Source: Pseudomonadota bacterium
GTDB lineage: Bacteria; Pseudomonadota; Gammaproteobacteria; Burkholderiales; Rhodocyclaceae
Direction of reading: 5' to 3'
Assembly: GCA_018262195.1 (NCBI GenBank)
Contig: JAGTRS010000005.1
Span: 1 to 64,000 of the forward strand
Length of the DNA: 64,000 bases
The notes beneath the pieces are model-generated. The model saw nothing but the letters and a program-made list of their open reading frames with translations, was not told where the DNA came from and did no database searches. The position numbers were made by a program, and so were the translations under genes. Shown here piece after piece: positions 50,100-59,415 of this stretch (positions within the stretch are counted from its first letter, which is position 1; the number at the start of each line of letters is the position of its first letter).

Positions 50100-50231
50100 G
50101 AGCGGTGTGAAGGCTTCCAGAAAATGCAGATGGGGTTGTTACGCATGATAGGGCATGCGGCAGGCTTGTAAAAGGCGTGAAATGTTGGCGTGTTCCAATG
50201 CGCCCCCCAATTCCACCCAGGGTGTTTCTTG

Positions 50232-51089
50232 ATGCGTCGATCAGGTATGTCTCGTTTTGCCTTTCCCTTTGTTCTGGTTCCCTTCCTTGTCGTGTCGATC
50301 CCCGTCGTACATGCCATTCCTCAGGCAACAGCCGTCAAGGCGGCGGATTCAGGCCAGATCGCCCAGGATATCGCCAGCGCCGGACGTTTGCGCATGCAGT
50401 CGCAGCGGCTGGCCAAGCTTTATCTGCAGGCCGGCATCGGGCTCAAGGCAGGGCAGGCCAGGCAGCAGATCGACGCGACGATCGGCGATGTCGATGCCGA
50501 ATTTGTTCGCCTGGCGCGTTACGGGCGCAAGCCGAATGTTCAGCGCGTGTATGCCCGGAGCGAAGCACTCTGGCAGGAAATGCGCGGTGCCTTGAAGAAA
50601 GCGCCGGATACCGCTGCGGTCGAACGGTTCAACCAGATTTCGGATGAAATGATGGTGCACACCGGCAAGCTGGCCATGCTGATCGAGGGGGAGGGCGAAA
50701 CGCCGGTTGGCCGGCTGCTCGATCTGTCGTCACGTCTCAACATGCTGTCGCAGCGACTGGCGCGCCTCTACCTGCAGGCCTATGGCGGTAACCAGACGCA
50801 AGGGGTCCTGGTTGATATCGAGCAGGCCCGCAAGGAATTTGCCAGTGGCTTGCTGGAGCTCGATATGGCCAGGGAAAACTCACTCGCCAGCCGGGATGCC
50901 ATCGGCCTGGCCAGGAACCAGTGGGTTTTCTTCGATAGTGCGATCCGTGAGCTGGGCAAGGTCGAGCGAAGGGAGGAGCGGGCAGCGCAAAACGTGGTCA
51001 GCAGCAGCGAGCGAATCGCCCAGGTTCTTGATCAGACCAGCCTGCAATACATCAAGGATTTTGCTGAAGGCGTACGCTCGGCCCGATAA
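50232..51089 (+). CDS. Periplasmic protein with two PilJ-type sensor domains
   Basis: 285 residues. Export signal about 1-30 (FAFPFVLVPFLVVSIPVVHA). Two tandem copies of the type IV pili methyl-accepting transducer N-terminal (PilJ) helical module: IAQDIASAGRLRMQSQRLAKLYLQ ... (about 43-140) and LLDLSSRLNMLSQRLARLYLQAYG (about 160-270). In NarX-type and PilJ proteins this module binds nitrate/nitrite-like ligands or transmits signals through the membrane; here there is no cytoplasmic output domain, so it must be a soluble accessory sensor. Start at 50232 was preferred to ATG 50247 by length of the signal sequence. Followed 244 bp later by another binding protein. Confidence 0.82.
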   Translation: MRRSGMSRFAFPFVLVPFLVVSIPVVHAIPQATAVKAADSGQIAQDIASAGRLRMQSQRLAKLYLQAGIGLKAGQARQQIDATIGDVDAEFVRLARYGRKPNVQRVYARSEALWQEMRGALKKAPDTAAVERFNQISDEMMVHTGKLAMLIEGEGETPVGRLLDLSSRLNMLSQRLARLYLQAYGGNQTQGVLVDIEQARKEFASGLLELDMARENSLASRDAIGLARNQWVFFDSAIRELGKVERREERAAQNVVSSSERIAQVLDQTSLQYIKDFAEGVRSAR

Positions 51090-51194
51090 GGGTTGGCCAA
51101 ATTGCCACAAGGGGGAAGGCGGCGACAAGGCGCGTCGGTCTGCAAAAGCGTCCGATCCTTTCTTGGTTAGGGGGTAATGGATTTGTTAATTGCG

Positions 51195-51296
51195 ACATAT
51201 TTATGACTAAAAAATATGACAATTTAACAAATATGACATGGCAATTTGGGGCTGCTGGTTTATTATCGATGGGTAAATCAGAAATTAATTATCTGA
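51195..51296. repeat. TATGAC direct repeats and inverted repeat before the PhnD-like gene
   Basis: AAATATGAC at 51212-51220 and 51229-51237 (17-bp period) with a further TATGAC at 51202-51207 and TGCGACATAT at 51191. Then ATCAGA...TCTGAT (51276-51296) close to the start codon. Strongly AT-rich; likely binding sites for an OmpR- or PhoB-like factor (the Pho box period is 11 bp, so not a standard Pho box). Confidence 0.45.
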
Positions 51297-51333
51297 TCCC
51301 TTTCTAATAAATACAGCCCAGGAGTATTGCCCC

Positions 51334-52161
51334 ATGCGTCGACTGTTACCCCTCTGTCTTATTCCTCTTGCCCTTGGCGCAGCTGCGGCCGAGACTCCGC
51401 AAGCCGCCCGGAAACCACTGGTTTTCGCAGTCAGCGAAGGCACCTCCGGCGGCATCGATGCTGAGGCCGCTCGCGTCAAATACCAGCCTTTGGCAGATGT
51501 GCTCGGCCGGGCCATCGGTAGCGAAGTCAAGGTCGCGTTTTTCCGCGAGTTCTCGGCGCTCGAAAAGGGCATGAAGGAAAACCAGTTCGACTTCGTGCTG
51601 GCCCGCCCATCAGATTACCCGGCGCGTGGCCTGCGCGATTACCGCTACAAGTTTGTTGCTACTGCCAACCCGGATGGCCAGTGCATCCTGATTGTGCACA
51701 AGGATTCGCCGATCAAGAAAGTCGCTGATCTCAAGGGCAAGGCTTTCGTGATGCCCGAGAAGAATGCCTACATGACACGCTTCTGCCGCGCCGAACTGCG
51801 CGACCAGGGCATCATCCTCGACAATGAGACGGTGACCTATGTCCGTGAGCAGGGCGCCATTCCGTTCTCGATCGAAAACCGGATTTCGGACGTTGGTGGT
51901 GTTGCGTCCTACTCCGGCGCGTATGCCCAGTGGCTCAAGTCTGGCAACCGCGTCCTCCATCAATCCAAACCACAGCCATACATGCCTCTGGTTGCGTCGC
52001 AGGGCATCAGTTCCGAACAGGTAACCAAGATACAGGCTGCGCTGACGGAGCTGGGTAAATCCGAAAGTGGCACTCAAGTCCTGAAGCGGGTCGGCGTCAG
52101 CGGCTTCATGGCCACCGAAGAAAGCCGGCTGCGCAAGCTGCTGGAGTGGCTGGGCGTTTAA
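51334..52161 (+). CDS. PhnD-like periplasmic binding protein 2
   Basis: 275 residues, signal peptide about 1-19, AGGAG ribosome site. Phosphate/phosphite/phosphonate-binding family: LVFAVSEGTSGGIDAEAARVKYQPLADVLGRAIG, FDFVLARPSDYPARGLRDY, and HKDSPIKKVADLKGKAFVMPEKNAYM. Unlike the protein at 8025 it has no ATPase or permease gene beside it, so it may serve a distant transporter or be a sensor's ligand-binding partner, as PhnD-like proteins do for some two-component systems. Closed by the terminator at 52186. Ligand unknown. Confidence 0.8.
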   Translation: MRRLLPLCLIPLALGAAAAETPQAARKPLVFAVSEGTSGGIDAEAARVKYQPLADVLGRAIGSEVKVAFFREFSALEKGMKENQFDFVLARPSDYPARGLRDYRYKFVATANPDGQCILIVHKDSPIKKVADLKGKAFVMPEKNAYMTRFCRAELRDQGIILDNETVTYVREQGAIPFSIENRISDVGGVASYSGAYAQWLKSGNRVLHQSKPQPYMPLVASQGISSEQVTKIQAALTELGKSESGTQVLKRVGVSGFMATEESRLRKLLEWLGV

Positions 52162-52185
52162 TCGCCGGTTTTACACAGGCGCAAA

Positions 52186-52217
52186 AAAAGGCCATATTCC
52201 GCGGGATATGGCCTTTT
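52186..52217. terminator. Bidirectional terminator between phnD-like 2 and argC
   Basis: AAAAGGCCATAT/ATATGGCCTTTT with loop TCCGCGGG; T run on the plus side and A run on the other, so it serves both convergent genes. Confidence 0.85.
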
Positions 52218-52244
52218 GCTTTTGCTACTGACCGGACTGAAGCT

Positions 52245-53183
52245 TCAGACCAGGCCGAGGCTTTCCTCGACGCCCAGATGCACGTTCATTGCCTGCACGG
52301 CAGCGCCGGACGCACCCTTGCCGAGGTTGTCGAGGCGAGCAACGATCAGCATGCGTTCTTCATTGCCGAAGACGGCGATATCGACACGATTGGTGTCGTT
52401 ATTGGCTTCGACGTTGTAGAAACCGCCTTCGGTAGTCGCTTCGAGATCGACGGGCAGGACGCGGATGAAGGGCTCGCCGGTGTAGTAGTCAGCGATGATC
52501 TTCTGCACGTCAGCCGGGCTTGCCGGGCGGGTGAATTGCTGCGGGTGAATATAGGCGGTGACGGCCAGGCCCTTGTAGAACGGCCCGACGATGGGCTGAA
52601 AGATCGGCGCGACGGTCAGGCCGGTGTAGGCCTGCATTTCCGGCAGGTGCTTGTGGGCCAGACCGAGCGAGTAGGGGCGCGGCGCATTGATGCGGGCCGG
52701 GCTTTCGTAGTGCGCGATCATCGACTTGCCGCCGCCGGAGTAACCGGTGATGGAGTTGGCAGCAATCTGTGTGGCGGCAGGCAGCAGGCCGGCTTCGACC
52801 AGCGGGCGCAGGGCCAGAATAAAGGCGCTGGCGTGGCAGCCAGGGTTGGCGATGCGCTTGGAGGCGCGAATCTTGGCGCGCTGGTCCTTGGCCAGTTCCG
52901 GCAGGCCGAAGGTCCAGGCCGGATTGACGCGGTGCGCGGTCGAAGCATCGATCACGCAGGTATTCGGGTTGTCGACCAGCGACACCGATTCCTTGGCTGC
53001 GTCGTCCGGCAGGCAGAGGAAGGTGACGTCGGATTCGTTGATCAGGCGCTTGCGCTCGGCAAGATCCTTGCGTTTGTCGGAATCGATCTTGAGCAGCACA
53101 ACATCGCTGCGCTTGGCGAGGTATTCGTTGATCTGCAGGCCGGTAGTGCCTTCCTGGCCATCGACAAAGACTTTATAGGTCAT
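52245..53183 (-). CDS. argC: N-acetyl-gamma-glutamyl-phosphate reductase (short type)
   Basis: Third step of arginine synthesis: reduces N-acetylglutamyl phosphate to the semialdehyde with NADPH. 312 residues, the short ArgC type 2. [10 protein letters not shown] is the nucleotide-binding turn at 8-17, [18 protein letters not shown], catalytic C in NPGCHAS, and TGYSGGGK. Start at 53181-53183. Stand-alone gene, as usual for argC in this group. Confidence 0.93.
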   Translation of the reverse strand: MTYKVFVDGQEGTTGLQINEYLAKRSDVVLLKIDSDKRKDLAERKRLINESDVTFLCLPDDAAKESVSLVDNPNTCVIDASTAHRVNPAWTFGLPELAKDQRAKIRASKRIANPGCHASAFILALRPLVEAGLLPAATQIAANSITGYSGGGKSMIAHYESPARINAPRPYSLGLAHKHLPEMQAYTGLTVAPIFQPIVGPFYKGLAVTAYIHPQQFTRPASPADVQKIIADYYTGEPFIRVLPVDLEATTEGGFYNVEANNDTNRVDIAVFGNEERMLIVARLDNLGKGASGAAVQAMNVHLGVEESLGLV

Positions 53184-53255
53184 GGTGAATCCGCTGGACT
53201 GTTGCAAAAATGGAATTCTGGCAGAAATTCGTGATGCTTTGGGGACGGCAGATGG

Positions 53256-54137
53256 TCAGCGCCCAAGTTTCTGCTTGATGGCGGGCAGGGCGGCCTGCGC
53301 GGCGCGCTCGCCTTCGAGCATCGCGTCGTTGCGGGCCGTGAAGTCCCAGGACTTGACGTAAGGCAGCTTCGGGCGGATGACGATGTCAGCGCCGCGCAGT
53401 TCGTTGGCGCCAATCGCACCGCCCATGATGGTTGTCGTCTGCCAGATGATCGCGGTCATGCTATCGACCGGTTGGCCTTCTGGCTTGGAAGAGATATCGA
53501 CCGCAATAACGATGTCGGCGCCCATTTCGCGGGCTGCCTGCACCGGAATCGGACTGGTCAGCCCGCCGTCGACGTAGCTTTTGCCACGGAATTGGGTGGG
53601 CTGGAAAACACCGGGTACGGCGGCCGATGCACGCACCGCCATGCCGCTGTCGCCGGTCCGGAAGACGACGCGTTCGCCGCTGTTGAGATCGGTGGCGACC
53701 GTGGCGAAGGGGCGGTTCAGCTTTTCCAGCGGCCGTTTGTTCAGGTGCTGGTTGATGAAGTCCTGCAGGGCTTCACCTTTGAGCAGGCCGCGCCCGCCCA
53801 GCGTCCAGTCGGCGAAGATTTTTTCGTCGAGCTGCTGGGCGATCTTTTGCATGGCGAAGGCGTCATAGCCGGCCGCGTAGAGCGAACCGACCACGGCACC
53901 GGCACTGGTGCCGACCACATAGTCGGGATAGATGCCGTGCGATTCGAGCATCTTGATCACACCGATATGGGCAAACCCGCGTGCCGCGCCACCGCCGAGG
54001 GCGAGTCCGACCTTGGGCCGGGTTGGCGCAACGGGTTTGGACGACTGGAGACTGGCGCAGCCGCCGAGCAATAGCAGGCTGGCGCCCAGCAAGCGGCGGC
54101 GCGTGGCAAATTGGAGAGGCGTGGATTGATCAGGCAT
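53256..54137 (-). CDS. Patatin-like lipoprotein (RssA family)
   Basis: 293 residues, start at 54135-54137. Lipoprotein signal with lipobox LLGGC (Cys about residue 27), so membrane-bound in the periplasm. Patatin-like domain: GLALGGGAARGFAHIGV, nucleophile in GTSAGAV, Asp in DGGLTSPIPV. RssA/NTE-like subgroup. Closely follows (28 bp gap on the transcript) the small TM gene at 54166. Substrate probably phospholipid acyl chains. Confidence 0.88.
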   Translation of the reverse strand: MPDQSTPLQFATRRRLLGASLLLLGGCASLQSSKPVAPTRPKVGLALGGGAARGFAHIGVIKMLESHGIYPDYVVGTSAGAVVGSLYAAGYDAFAMQKIAQQLDEKIFADWTLGGRGLLKGEALQDFINQHLNKRPLEKLNRPFATVATDLNSGERVVFRTGDSGMAVRASAAVPGVFQPTQFRGKSYVDGGLTSPIPVQAAREMGADIVIAVDISSKPEGQPVDSMTAIIWQTTTIMGGAIGANELRGADIVIRPKLPYVKSWDFTARNDAMLEGERAAQAALPAIKQKLGR

Positions 54138-54165
54138 GTTGTTGGTAGCGGGCAATCAGGAGGGT

Positions 54166-54429
54166 TCAATCAAGCACGAATACCATGCCAAAGGCGCCGG
54201 CTGAGGTGAGCTTGTCATTGACGGTGGTGTAGGAAGCGAGGCCCAGCGAGTGGTATTGCGAGACGAAGGAGGTCAGATGGCCGATGCCGAGGATGCGCTC
54301 AATCTGGCTGCGTTCGGCGATGCCCTGCCTGATCTTTTCCCGGTGTTTTTCCGGCGACGGATTGAGCGCAAAGGCGAGGGCAATAACGCCAGCGGTGATG
54401 ACAAGGGGGACGGTGAATGATTTGGCCAT
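54166..54429 (-). CDS. Small membrane-anchored protein (DUF4359-like)
   Basis: 87 residues: N-terminal hydrophobic segment about 6-22 directly followed by NPSPEKHREKIR, then a soluble part with SFVSQYHSLGLASYTTVNDK and GAFGMVFVLD. The NPS-plus-helix and the FSxYx-type centre recall DUF4359 but the match is by eye only. Upstream of the patatin-like lipoprotein on the same strand, so a two-gene operon is likely. Confidence 0.65.
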   Translation of the reverse strand: MAKSFTVPLVITAGVIALAFALNPSPEKHREKIRQGIAERSQIERILGIGHLTSFVSQYHSLGLASYTTVNDKLTSAGAFGMVFVLD

Positions 54430-54541
54430 GGCGTGATTTTGCGAAAATACGCTGCAGAAATTTTCAGGCCCGATTCTCGCGGGTTTTCGACGATCTGGAA
54501 GTGACTGCTTGTAACAGCGCGCTCAGGCATCCACCTTGAGT

Positions 54542-55378
54542 TTACTGGCACATGCGACGAATTTCGTCTTCCTTGATCGCTTCTTCAATTTGCAGCAGCA
54601 CGGCATCGACGTCGGCAAGGCTTTCGTCGAGTTCGACCTGGCCGGTCAAAACCTGCTCTGGCTGGAGCAAGCCGCTCTCGTACAGCGCCCAGATTTCCTT
54701 GCCGTACTGGCTGTCAGCGAGCGAGGGGGCAAAGGTGCTGAAATAGCTGCGCAGATTGTTGACGTCGCGTTCGAGCATTTCGGCTGCGGTGCTGTTGGCA
54801 GCCGCATCGATGGCTTGTGGCAGGTCGATGATGACCGGCCCGTTTTCATCGACGAGGATGTTGTATTCCGAGAGATCGCCGTGAATGATCCCGGCGCACA
54901 GCATGCGCACCACCTGATTGACCAGCATGGCGTGATATTCCAGCGCCACGGCTTCGCTCAGGGCGACATCGTTCAGCCGCGGCGCGGCGCCGCCATCGGC
55001 ATCGACCACCAGATCCATCAGCAACACGCCATCAAAACAGATATAGGGCTGCGGCACGCGTACCCCGGCGGCAGCCAGCCGATACAGCGCGTCGACCTCG
55101 GCGTTTTGCCAGACTTCTTCCTGCATCTGGCGCCCGTAGCGGCTGCCTTTCTCCATGGCCCGCGCCTGCCGGCTGTTCTTGACCTTGCGGCCTTCCTGAT
55201 AGGACGTGGCCTTGCGGAAGCTGCGTTGCTTGGCGTCTTTGTAAACCTTGGCGCAACGAATGTGCTCGCCGCAACGCACGATATAGACGGTGGCTTCCTT
55301 GCCGCTCATCAACTGCCCGATCACCTCGTCTACTAGGCCTTCTTCAACGAGGGTGGTGAGTCTTTTCGGGGTTTTCAT
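54542..55378 (-). CDS. RIO-type serine/threonine kinase
   Basis: 278 residues. Atypical protein kinase of the RIO family: phosphate loop SGKEATVYIVR near 25-35, ATP lysine in CAKVYK, catalytic loop HGDLSEYNILV, metal-binding Asp in IIDLPQA. No activation segment, as in all RIO kinases. Bacterial members are linked to ribosome or stress functions but the target is unknown. Monocistronic. Confidence 0.9.
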   Translation of the reverse strand: MKTPKRLTTLVEEGLVDEVIGQLMSGKEATVYIVRCGEHIRCAKVYKDAKQRSFRKATSYQEGRKVKNSRQARAMEKGSRYGRQMQEEVWQNAEVDALYRLAAAGVRVPQPYICFDGVLLMDLVVDADGGAAPRLNDVALSEAVALEYHAMLVNQVVRMLCAGIIHGDLSEYNILVDENGPVIIDLPQAIDAAANSTAAEMLERDVNNLRSYFSTFAPSLADSQYGKEIWALYESGLLQPEQVLTGQVELDESLADVDAVLLQIEEAIKEDEIRRMCQ

Positions 55379-55475
55379 CGGCTTCGCTTGCTTGAACAGC
55401 TTGGGGTTCGGCGTGATTCAGATACGAATCAGACCACGGAAAGGCCAGAAAATGCCCGGTCAGGCGGAAAATCGC

Positions 55476-57425
55476 TCAAACGTCCGCCTCAACCAGCCCG
55501 CCATCCTTTTCCATCCAGGCCCGGCGGCCAGATGCTTCGCCCTTGCCCATCAGCAGCGTGAAGGTGGTGGCCATTTCCTTGATGGTTTCGCGGCTGGCCT
55601 GGAACGGCACAAGGCGGCGAGTATCCGGGCAAAGCGTGGTTTCCCACAGTTGATCCGGGTTCATTTCACCAAGGCCCTTGAAGCGGGAGACGGTGATCTT
55701 GTTTTCCGAGACGCCTTCGTCGCGCAGCTTGGTCAGCGTCTGTTCCTTTTCGGCTTCATCCAGGCAATAGACCTTGCGGGTGTGGCCACGGGCTTCAACA
55801 TCGACGCGGAACAGCGGTGGCTGGGCGACGTGGATATGGCCGCGCTCGACCAGTGCCGGGAAGTGCTTGAGGAAGAGGGTGAACAGCAACACCTGAATGT
55901 GCGAGCCATCAACGTCCGCATCGGACATGACGATGATGCGGCCGTAACGCAGGCCGGTGACATCGACGCTGTCGATCTGCTCGATGCCGTGCGGATCGAC
56001 GCCGACGGCCACGGAAATGTCGTGCACTTCATTGTTCTTGAACAGCTGGTCGCGCTCGACTTCCCAGGTGTTCAGCACCTTGCCGCGCAGCGGTAGCACG
56101 GCCTGGGTTTCCTTGTCGCGGCCCTGCTTGGCTGAGCCGCCGGCCGAATCGCCCTCGACCAGGAAGATTTCGTTGCGCAGGATATCGTCGGATTCGCAGT
56201 CGGTCAGCTTGCCGGGCAGGGTGGCGATGCCGGAAGACTTCTTCTTTTCGACCTTCTGGGTCGATTTCATCCGGTTCTGCGCTGCCTTGACGGCCAGTTC
56301 GGCGATCTTCTTGCCGAAATCGGCATGGCTGTTCAGCCACAGCTCGAAGGGGTCGCGCACCATCTGCGAAACCAGCTTGTAGGCGTCGCGGCTGGTCAGC
56401 TTTTCCTTGGTCTGGCCCTGGAACTGGGGGTCGAGCACTTTGGCAGAGAGCAGGTAGGTCATCTTGCCGCAAACATCCTCCTGCGCCAGCTTGACCTTCG
56501 CCGGCAGGATGGCGTGGTGGTCGGCGAAGGCCTTGATCGCCTCGAAGACGCCCGCCTTCAGGCCGGCTTCATGGGTGCCGCCATCCAGCGTCGGGATCAG
56601 GTTGACGTAGCTTTCCGGCTTGCCGCCGCCTTCCTCGAACCAGGCCAGCGCCCAGGTGGCCCCTTCGCCGACGGCAAAGCCATTGGCGGTATCGACGTAT
56701 TTTTCGCCAACGAAAATCGGCGCCACCGGCGTGCCGACCATCATTTCGTTGAGGTAGTCGGCCATGCCGTTCTGGTAGCACCAGACCTTCTTTTCCTGGC
56801 CTTCGATATCCAGTTCGACCGTGACATTGGGCATCAGTACTGCCTTGGAACGCAGCAGATGCTCCAGTTGGCCCAAATTGACCTTGGGCGAATCGAAATA
56901 TTTCGGATCAGGCTGAATGCGAACCGTGGTGCCGGTGTTGCGCTGGCCGCAGTCGCCGATACGACTCAGGGGCTCGGTAACGAAACCGGCGCCGAACGCG
57001 ATGTGATGAATGCCGCCGCCGCGCTTGATCTCGACTTCCAGCCGGATCGACAGGGCGTTGGTGACCGAAACGCCGACGCCGTGCAGGCCGCCCGAGAAGC
57101 GGTAGGCGTTGCCCGATTCCTTCTTGTTGAACTTGCCGCCGGCGTGCAGCTTGCAGAAGACCAGTTCGACGGCAGGACGGCCTTCTTCCGGGTGGATTTC
57201 GACCGGAATGCCGCGACCGTTGTCGCTGACTTCAATCACGCCGTCGGCGCGGATTGCAACCGAAATCTTCTTGGCGTAACCGGCCAGCGCTTCGTCGGCC
57301 GAGTTATCGATGACTTCCTGCACGATATGGGTCGGGCAGGTCGTCCTGGTGTACATCCCGGGACGTTCCTTGACGGGTTCGAGGTCCTTGAGGACACGGA
57401 TTGAGGCGGCGGAGTAGTCGGTCAT
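55476..57425 (-). CDS. parE: DNA topoisomerase IV subunit B
   Basis: ATPase subunit of topoisomerase IV; partner ParC is encoded at 37886. 649 residues from the ATG at 57423-57425 (MTDYSAASIRVLKDLEPV). GHKL ATPase with EVIDNSADEALAG, SDNGRGIPV, GGKFNKK and GLHGVGVSVTNAL; Toprim domain with LVEGDSAGGSA and MSDADVDGSHI. All catalytic acidic residues present. Divergent from the nitroreductase gene, with 118 bp between them. Confidence 0.95.
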   Translation of the reverse strand: MTDYSAASIRVLKDLEPVKERPGMYTRTTCPTHIVQEVIDNSADEALAGYAKKISVAIRADGVIEVSDNGRGIPVEIHPEEGRPAVELVFCKLHAGGKFNKKESGNAYRFSGGLHGVGVSVTNALSIRLEVEIKRGGGIHHIAFGAGFVTEPLSRIGDCGQRNTGTTVRIQPDPKYFDSPKVNLGQLEHLLRSKAVLMPNVTVELDIEGQEKKVWCYQNGMADYLNEMMVGTPVAPIFVGEKYVDTANGFAVGEGATWALAWFEEGGGKPESYVNLIPTLDGGTHEAGLKAGVFEAIKAFADHHAILPAKVKLAQEDVCGKMTYLLSAKVLDPQFQGQTKEKLTSRDAYKLVSQMVRDPFELWLNSHADFGKKIAELAVKAAQNRMKSTQKVEKKKSSGIATLPGKLTDCESDDILRNEIFLVEGDSAGGSAKQGRDKETQAVLPLRGKVLNTWEVERDQLFKNNEVHDISVAVGVDPHGIEQIDSVDVTGLRYGRIIVMSDADVDGSHIQVLLFTLFLKHFPALVERGHIHVAQPPLFRVDVEARGHTRKVYCLDEAEKEQTLTKLRDEGVSENKITVSRFKGLGEMNPDQLWETTLCPDTRRLVPFQASRETIKEMATTFTLLMGKGEASGRRAWMEKDGGLVEADV

Positions 57426-57543
57426 GCGCTCTGGAATTAGGGAGATAATGTCGGTCGACCGCAAGCAGCGGCGCGGACCCGGATTTTAACCGGCAGCGCG
57501 CTTGCCGCAATGAATCAAACGCATATTCAGACAAGGAACCCCA

Positions 57544-58194
57544 ATGAACGTCGCCCAGATCGCCACGACCCGCCACACCTGCAAGGCCTTCGACCCTGCC
57601 CGCAAGATTCCGACTGCGGTAATGAATGACCTGCGGACCGTGCTGCGTTTCGCCCCGGCCTCGGTCAATTCGCAGCCCTGGCACTTCGTGGTCGCCGCCA
57701 GCGACGAAGGCAAGGCGAAGATCGTCGCTACCCTGGCCGGTGGTTTTGCCTACAACGCGCCAAAGGCCCAGAATTGCTCGCATCTCGTCGTGCTCTGCGC
57801 CCGCACCGACCTTGATGAGGCGCATCTTGCCGCCATCCTGGCTCAGGAAGATGCCGATGGCCGCTTTGCCACGCCAGAAGCCAAAGCCGGCCAGAACACC
57901 TCGCGCAGCTTCTATGTCGGACTGCATCGCGACAAGCAGGATCTGGATGTCTGGATTGACCGCCAGGTCTACATCGCCCTCGGTACGCTGTTACAGGCGG
58001 CTGGCGCCCTTGGCGTCGACGCTTGCCCGATGGAAGGCTTCGATGTGGCCGCTGTCGATGCCGCACTTGGCCTCCGTGAAAAGGGCTTGCGTGCCGTGGT
58101 GATGGTGGCGCTCGGTTATCGCAGCGAAGGAGATTTCAACGCCAAACTGCCCAAGTCTCGACTGCCGGACGCTGCCGTTTTTACGGATATCTGA
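57544..58194 (+). CDS. nfsB: Oxygen-insensitive NAD(P)H nitroreductase, NfsB type
   Basis: 216-residue FMN enzyme reducing nitro compounds and quinones, same length as E. coli NfsB (217). RHTCKAFDP carries the FMN-phosphate-binding residues near 10-18, FAPASVNSQPWHFVV at 36-50, IALGTLLQAAGALGVDACPMEGFD near 140-165, GYRSEGDFNAKLPKSR at the end. Stand-alone gene, divergent from parE. Confidence 0.92.
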   Translation: MNVAQIATTRHTCKAFDPARKIPTAVMNDLRTVLRFAPASVNSQPWHFVVAASDEGKAKIVATLAGGFAYNAPKAQNCSHLVVLCARTDLDEAHLAAILAQEDADGRFATPEAKAGQNTSRSFYVGLHRDKQDLDVWIDRQVYIALGTLLQAAGALGVDACPMEGFDVAAVDAALGLREKGLRAVVMVALGYRSEGDFNAKLPKSRLPDAAVFTDI

Positions 58195-58283
58195 TCTCGG
58201 CAACACCTGCTCTCGGGCAGGTATGCCCGGATAGCAGCGTGGCATAATTGTCGATCTGAACCACCTCGCTTGAGGAGACTGCG

Positions 58284-58490
58284 ATGGGAAATGAAAACCT
58301 GAACGAGCGTGCGCTGCATTCGCGCGGCAAGGACCGTCGCGGCGTGACCCGCATTTCTCCGCCGCCTTTTTACACCCGAGAGGGCAAAGTGCTGGTCGAG
58401 CGGCGTTCGCCCTGTGAGCGGCGTTCAAACTGGATACGCGAATTTTCACTGGATACGGCCGGCGACGGCTCAACGAACACGGAATCCTGA
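58284..58490 (+). CDS. Small basic protein, unknown function
   Basis: 68 residues behind a strong ribosome site (GAGGAG 7 bp upstream). Very rich in Arg, Ser and Pro ([32 protein letters not shown]), no membrane segment. I do not recognise it. It ends one base before the DUF808 start and is thus cotranscribed with 58492 and 59412, where it may be a cytoplasmic partner or leader. Confidence 0.55.
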   Translation: MGNENLNERALHSRGKDRRGVTRISPPPFYTREGKVLVERRSPCERRSNWIREFSLDTAGDGSTNTES

Positions 58491-58491
58491 T

Positions 58492-59415
58492 ATGGCCGGT
58501 GCCAGTCTGCTCGCCCTGCTTGACGATATTGCGACGATCCTCGATGACGTGGCGGTGATGACCAAGGTCGCCGCCAAGAAAACCGCCGGCGTGTTGGGTG
58601 ACGATCTGGCGCTCAATGCGCAACAGGTTTCAGGCGTGCGGGCCGAACGTGAATTACCCGTGGTCTGGGCTGTGGCTGTTGGTTCGCTGAAAAACAAGGC
58701 CATCCTGGTTCCAGCCGCGTTGGCGATCAGCGCTTTCATTCCCTGGGCGGTGACGCCGCTGCTGATGATTGGTGGCCTGTACCTCTGTTTTGAAGGGGTC
58801 GAGAAGCTGGCGCACAAATGGCTGCACAGTGCCGAAGAGGATGCAGCGCACCACGCCGAGGAAGTGGCAGCGGTGGCTGACGAGTCGGTCGATCTGGTCG
58901 CTTTCGAGGCGGAAAAGATCAAGGGTGCGATCCGCACCGATTTCGTGCTGTCGGCCGAAATCATCGTCATCGCGCTGGGCACGGTGGCCGACAAGCCTTT
59001 CGTGTCGCAGGTTACGGTGCTGGTTGGCATCGCGCTGCTGATGACGGTCGGTGTTTATGGTTTCGTGGCCGGCATCGTCAAGATGGATGATCTCGGCGCG
59101 TATCTGCTGCAGAAGGCCAACGGCGTCGCCCAGATGGTTGGCAAGGGCCTGCTGCTTGCCGCCCCGAAGTTGATGAAGGCGCTGACCGTAATCGGCACGG
59201 TGGCGATGTTCCTGGTGGGCGGTGGAATTCTGGTCCATGGCATCGGGCCTGTGCATCACTGGATCGAGCATGTTGGCGGGCTGGCTGGAGCGCTGGGCAG
59301 TGTGGTCACGATGGGACTCGATGCAGTCGTTGGTATCCTTGGCGGCTTGCTGGCCCTGGCCGCGGTGACTTTATTCGGCAAGCTGGCCGGAGCGGCTAAA
59401 GGAGCAAAGGCATGA
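58492..59415 (+). CDS. DUF808 family inner-membrane protein
   Basis: 307 residues with the DUF808 pattern: [38 protein letters not shown], several long hydrophobic helices (about 70-95, 150-205, 230-265, 275-300) and KMDDLGAYL. The family (YedI in E. coli) is membrane-bound and functionally uncharacterised; conserved acidic residues in the first 40 positions suggest a soluble head. Start at 58492. Overlaps the next gene by 4 bp. Confidence 0.88.
   Translation: MAGASLLALLDDIATILDDVAVMTKVAAKKTAGVLGDDLALNAQQVSGVRAERELPVVWAVAVGSLKNKAILVPAALAISAFIPWAVTPLLMIGGLYLCFEGVEKLAHKWLHSAEEDAAHHAEEVAAVADESVDLVAFEAEKIKGAIRTDFVLSAEIIVIALGTVADKPFVSQVTVLVGIALLMTVGVYGFVAGIVKMDDLGAYLLQKANGVAQMVGKGLLLAAPKLMKALTVIGTVAMFLVGGGILVHGIGPVHHWIEHVGGLAGALGSVVTMGLDAVVGILGGLLALAAVTLFGKLAGAAKGAKA

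Noticed and set aside
51195..51240. Pho box before the second PhnD-like gene
   Set aside because: Pho boxes repeat with an 11-bp period; these TATGAC repeats are 10-17 bp apart and lack the CTGTCAT consensus order.
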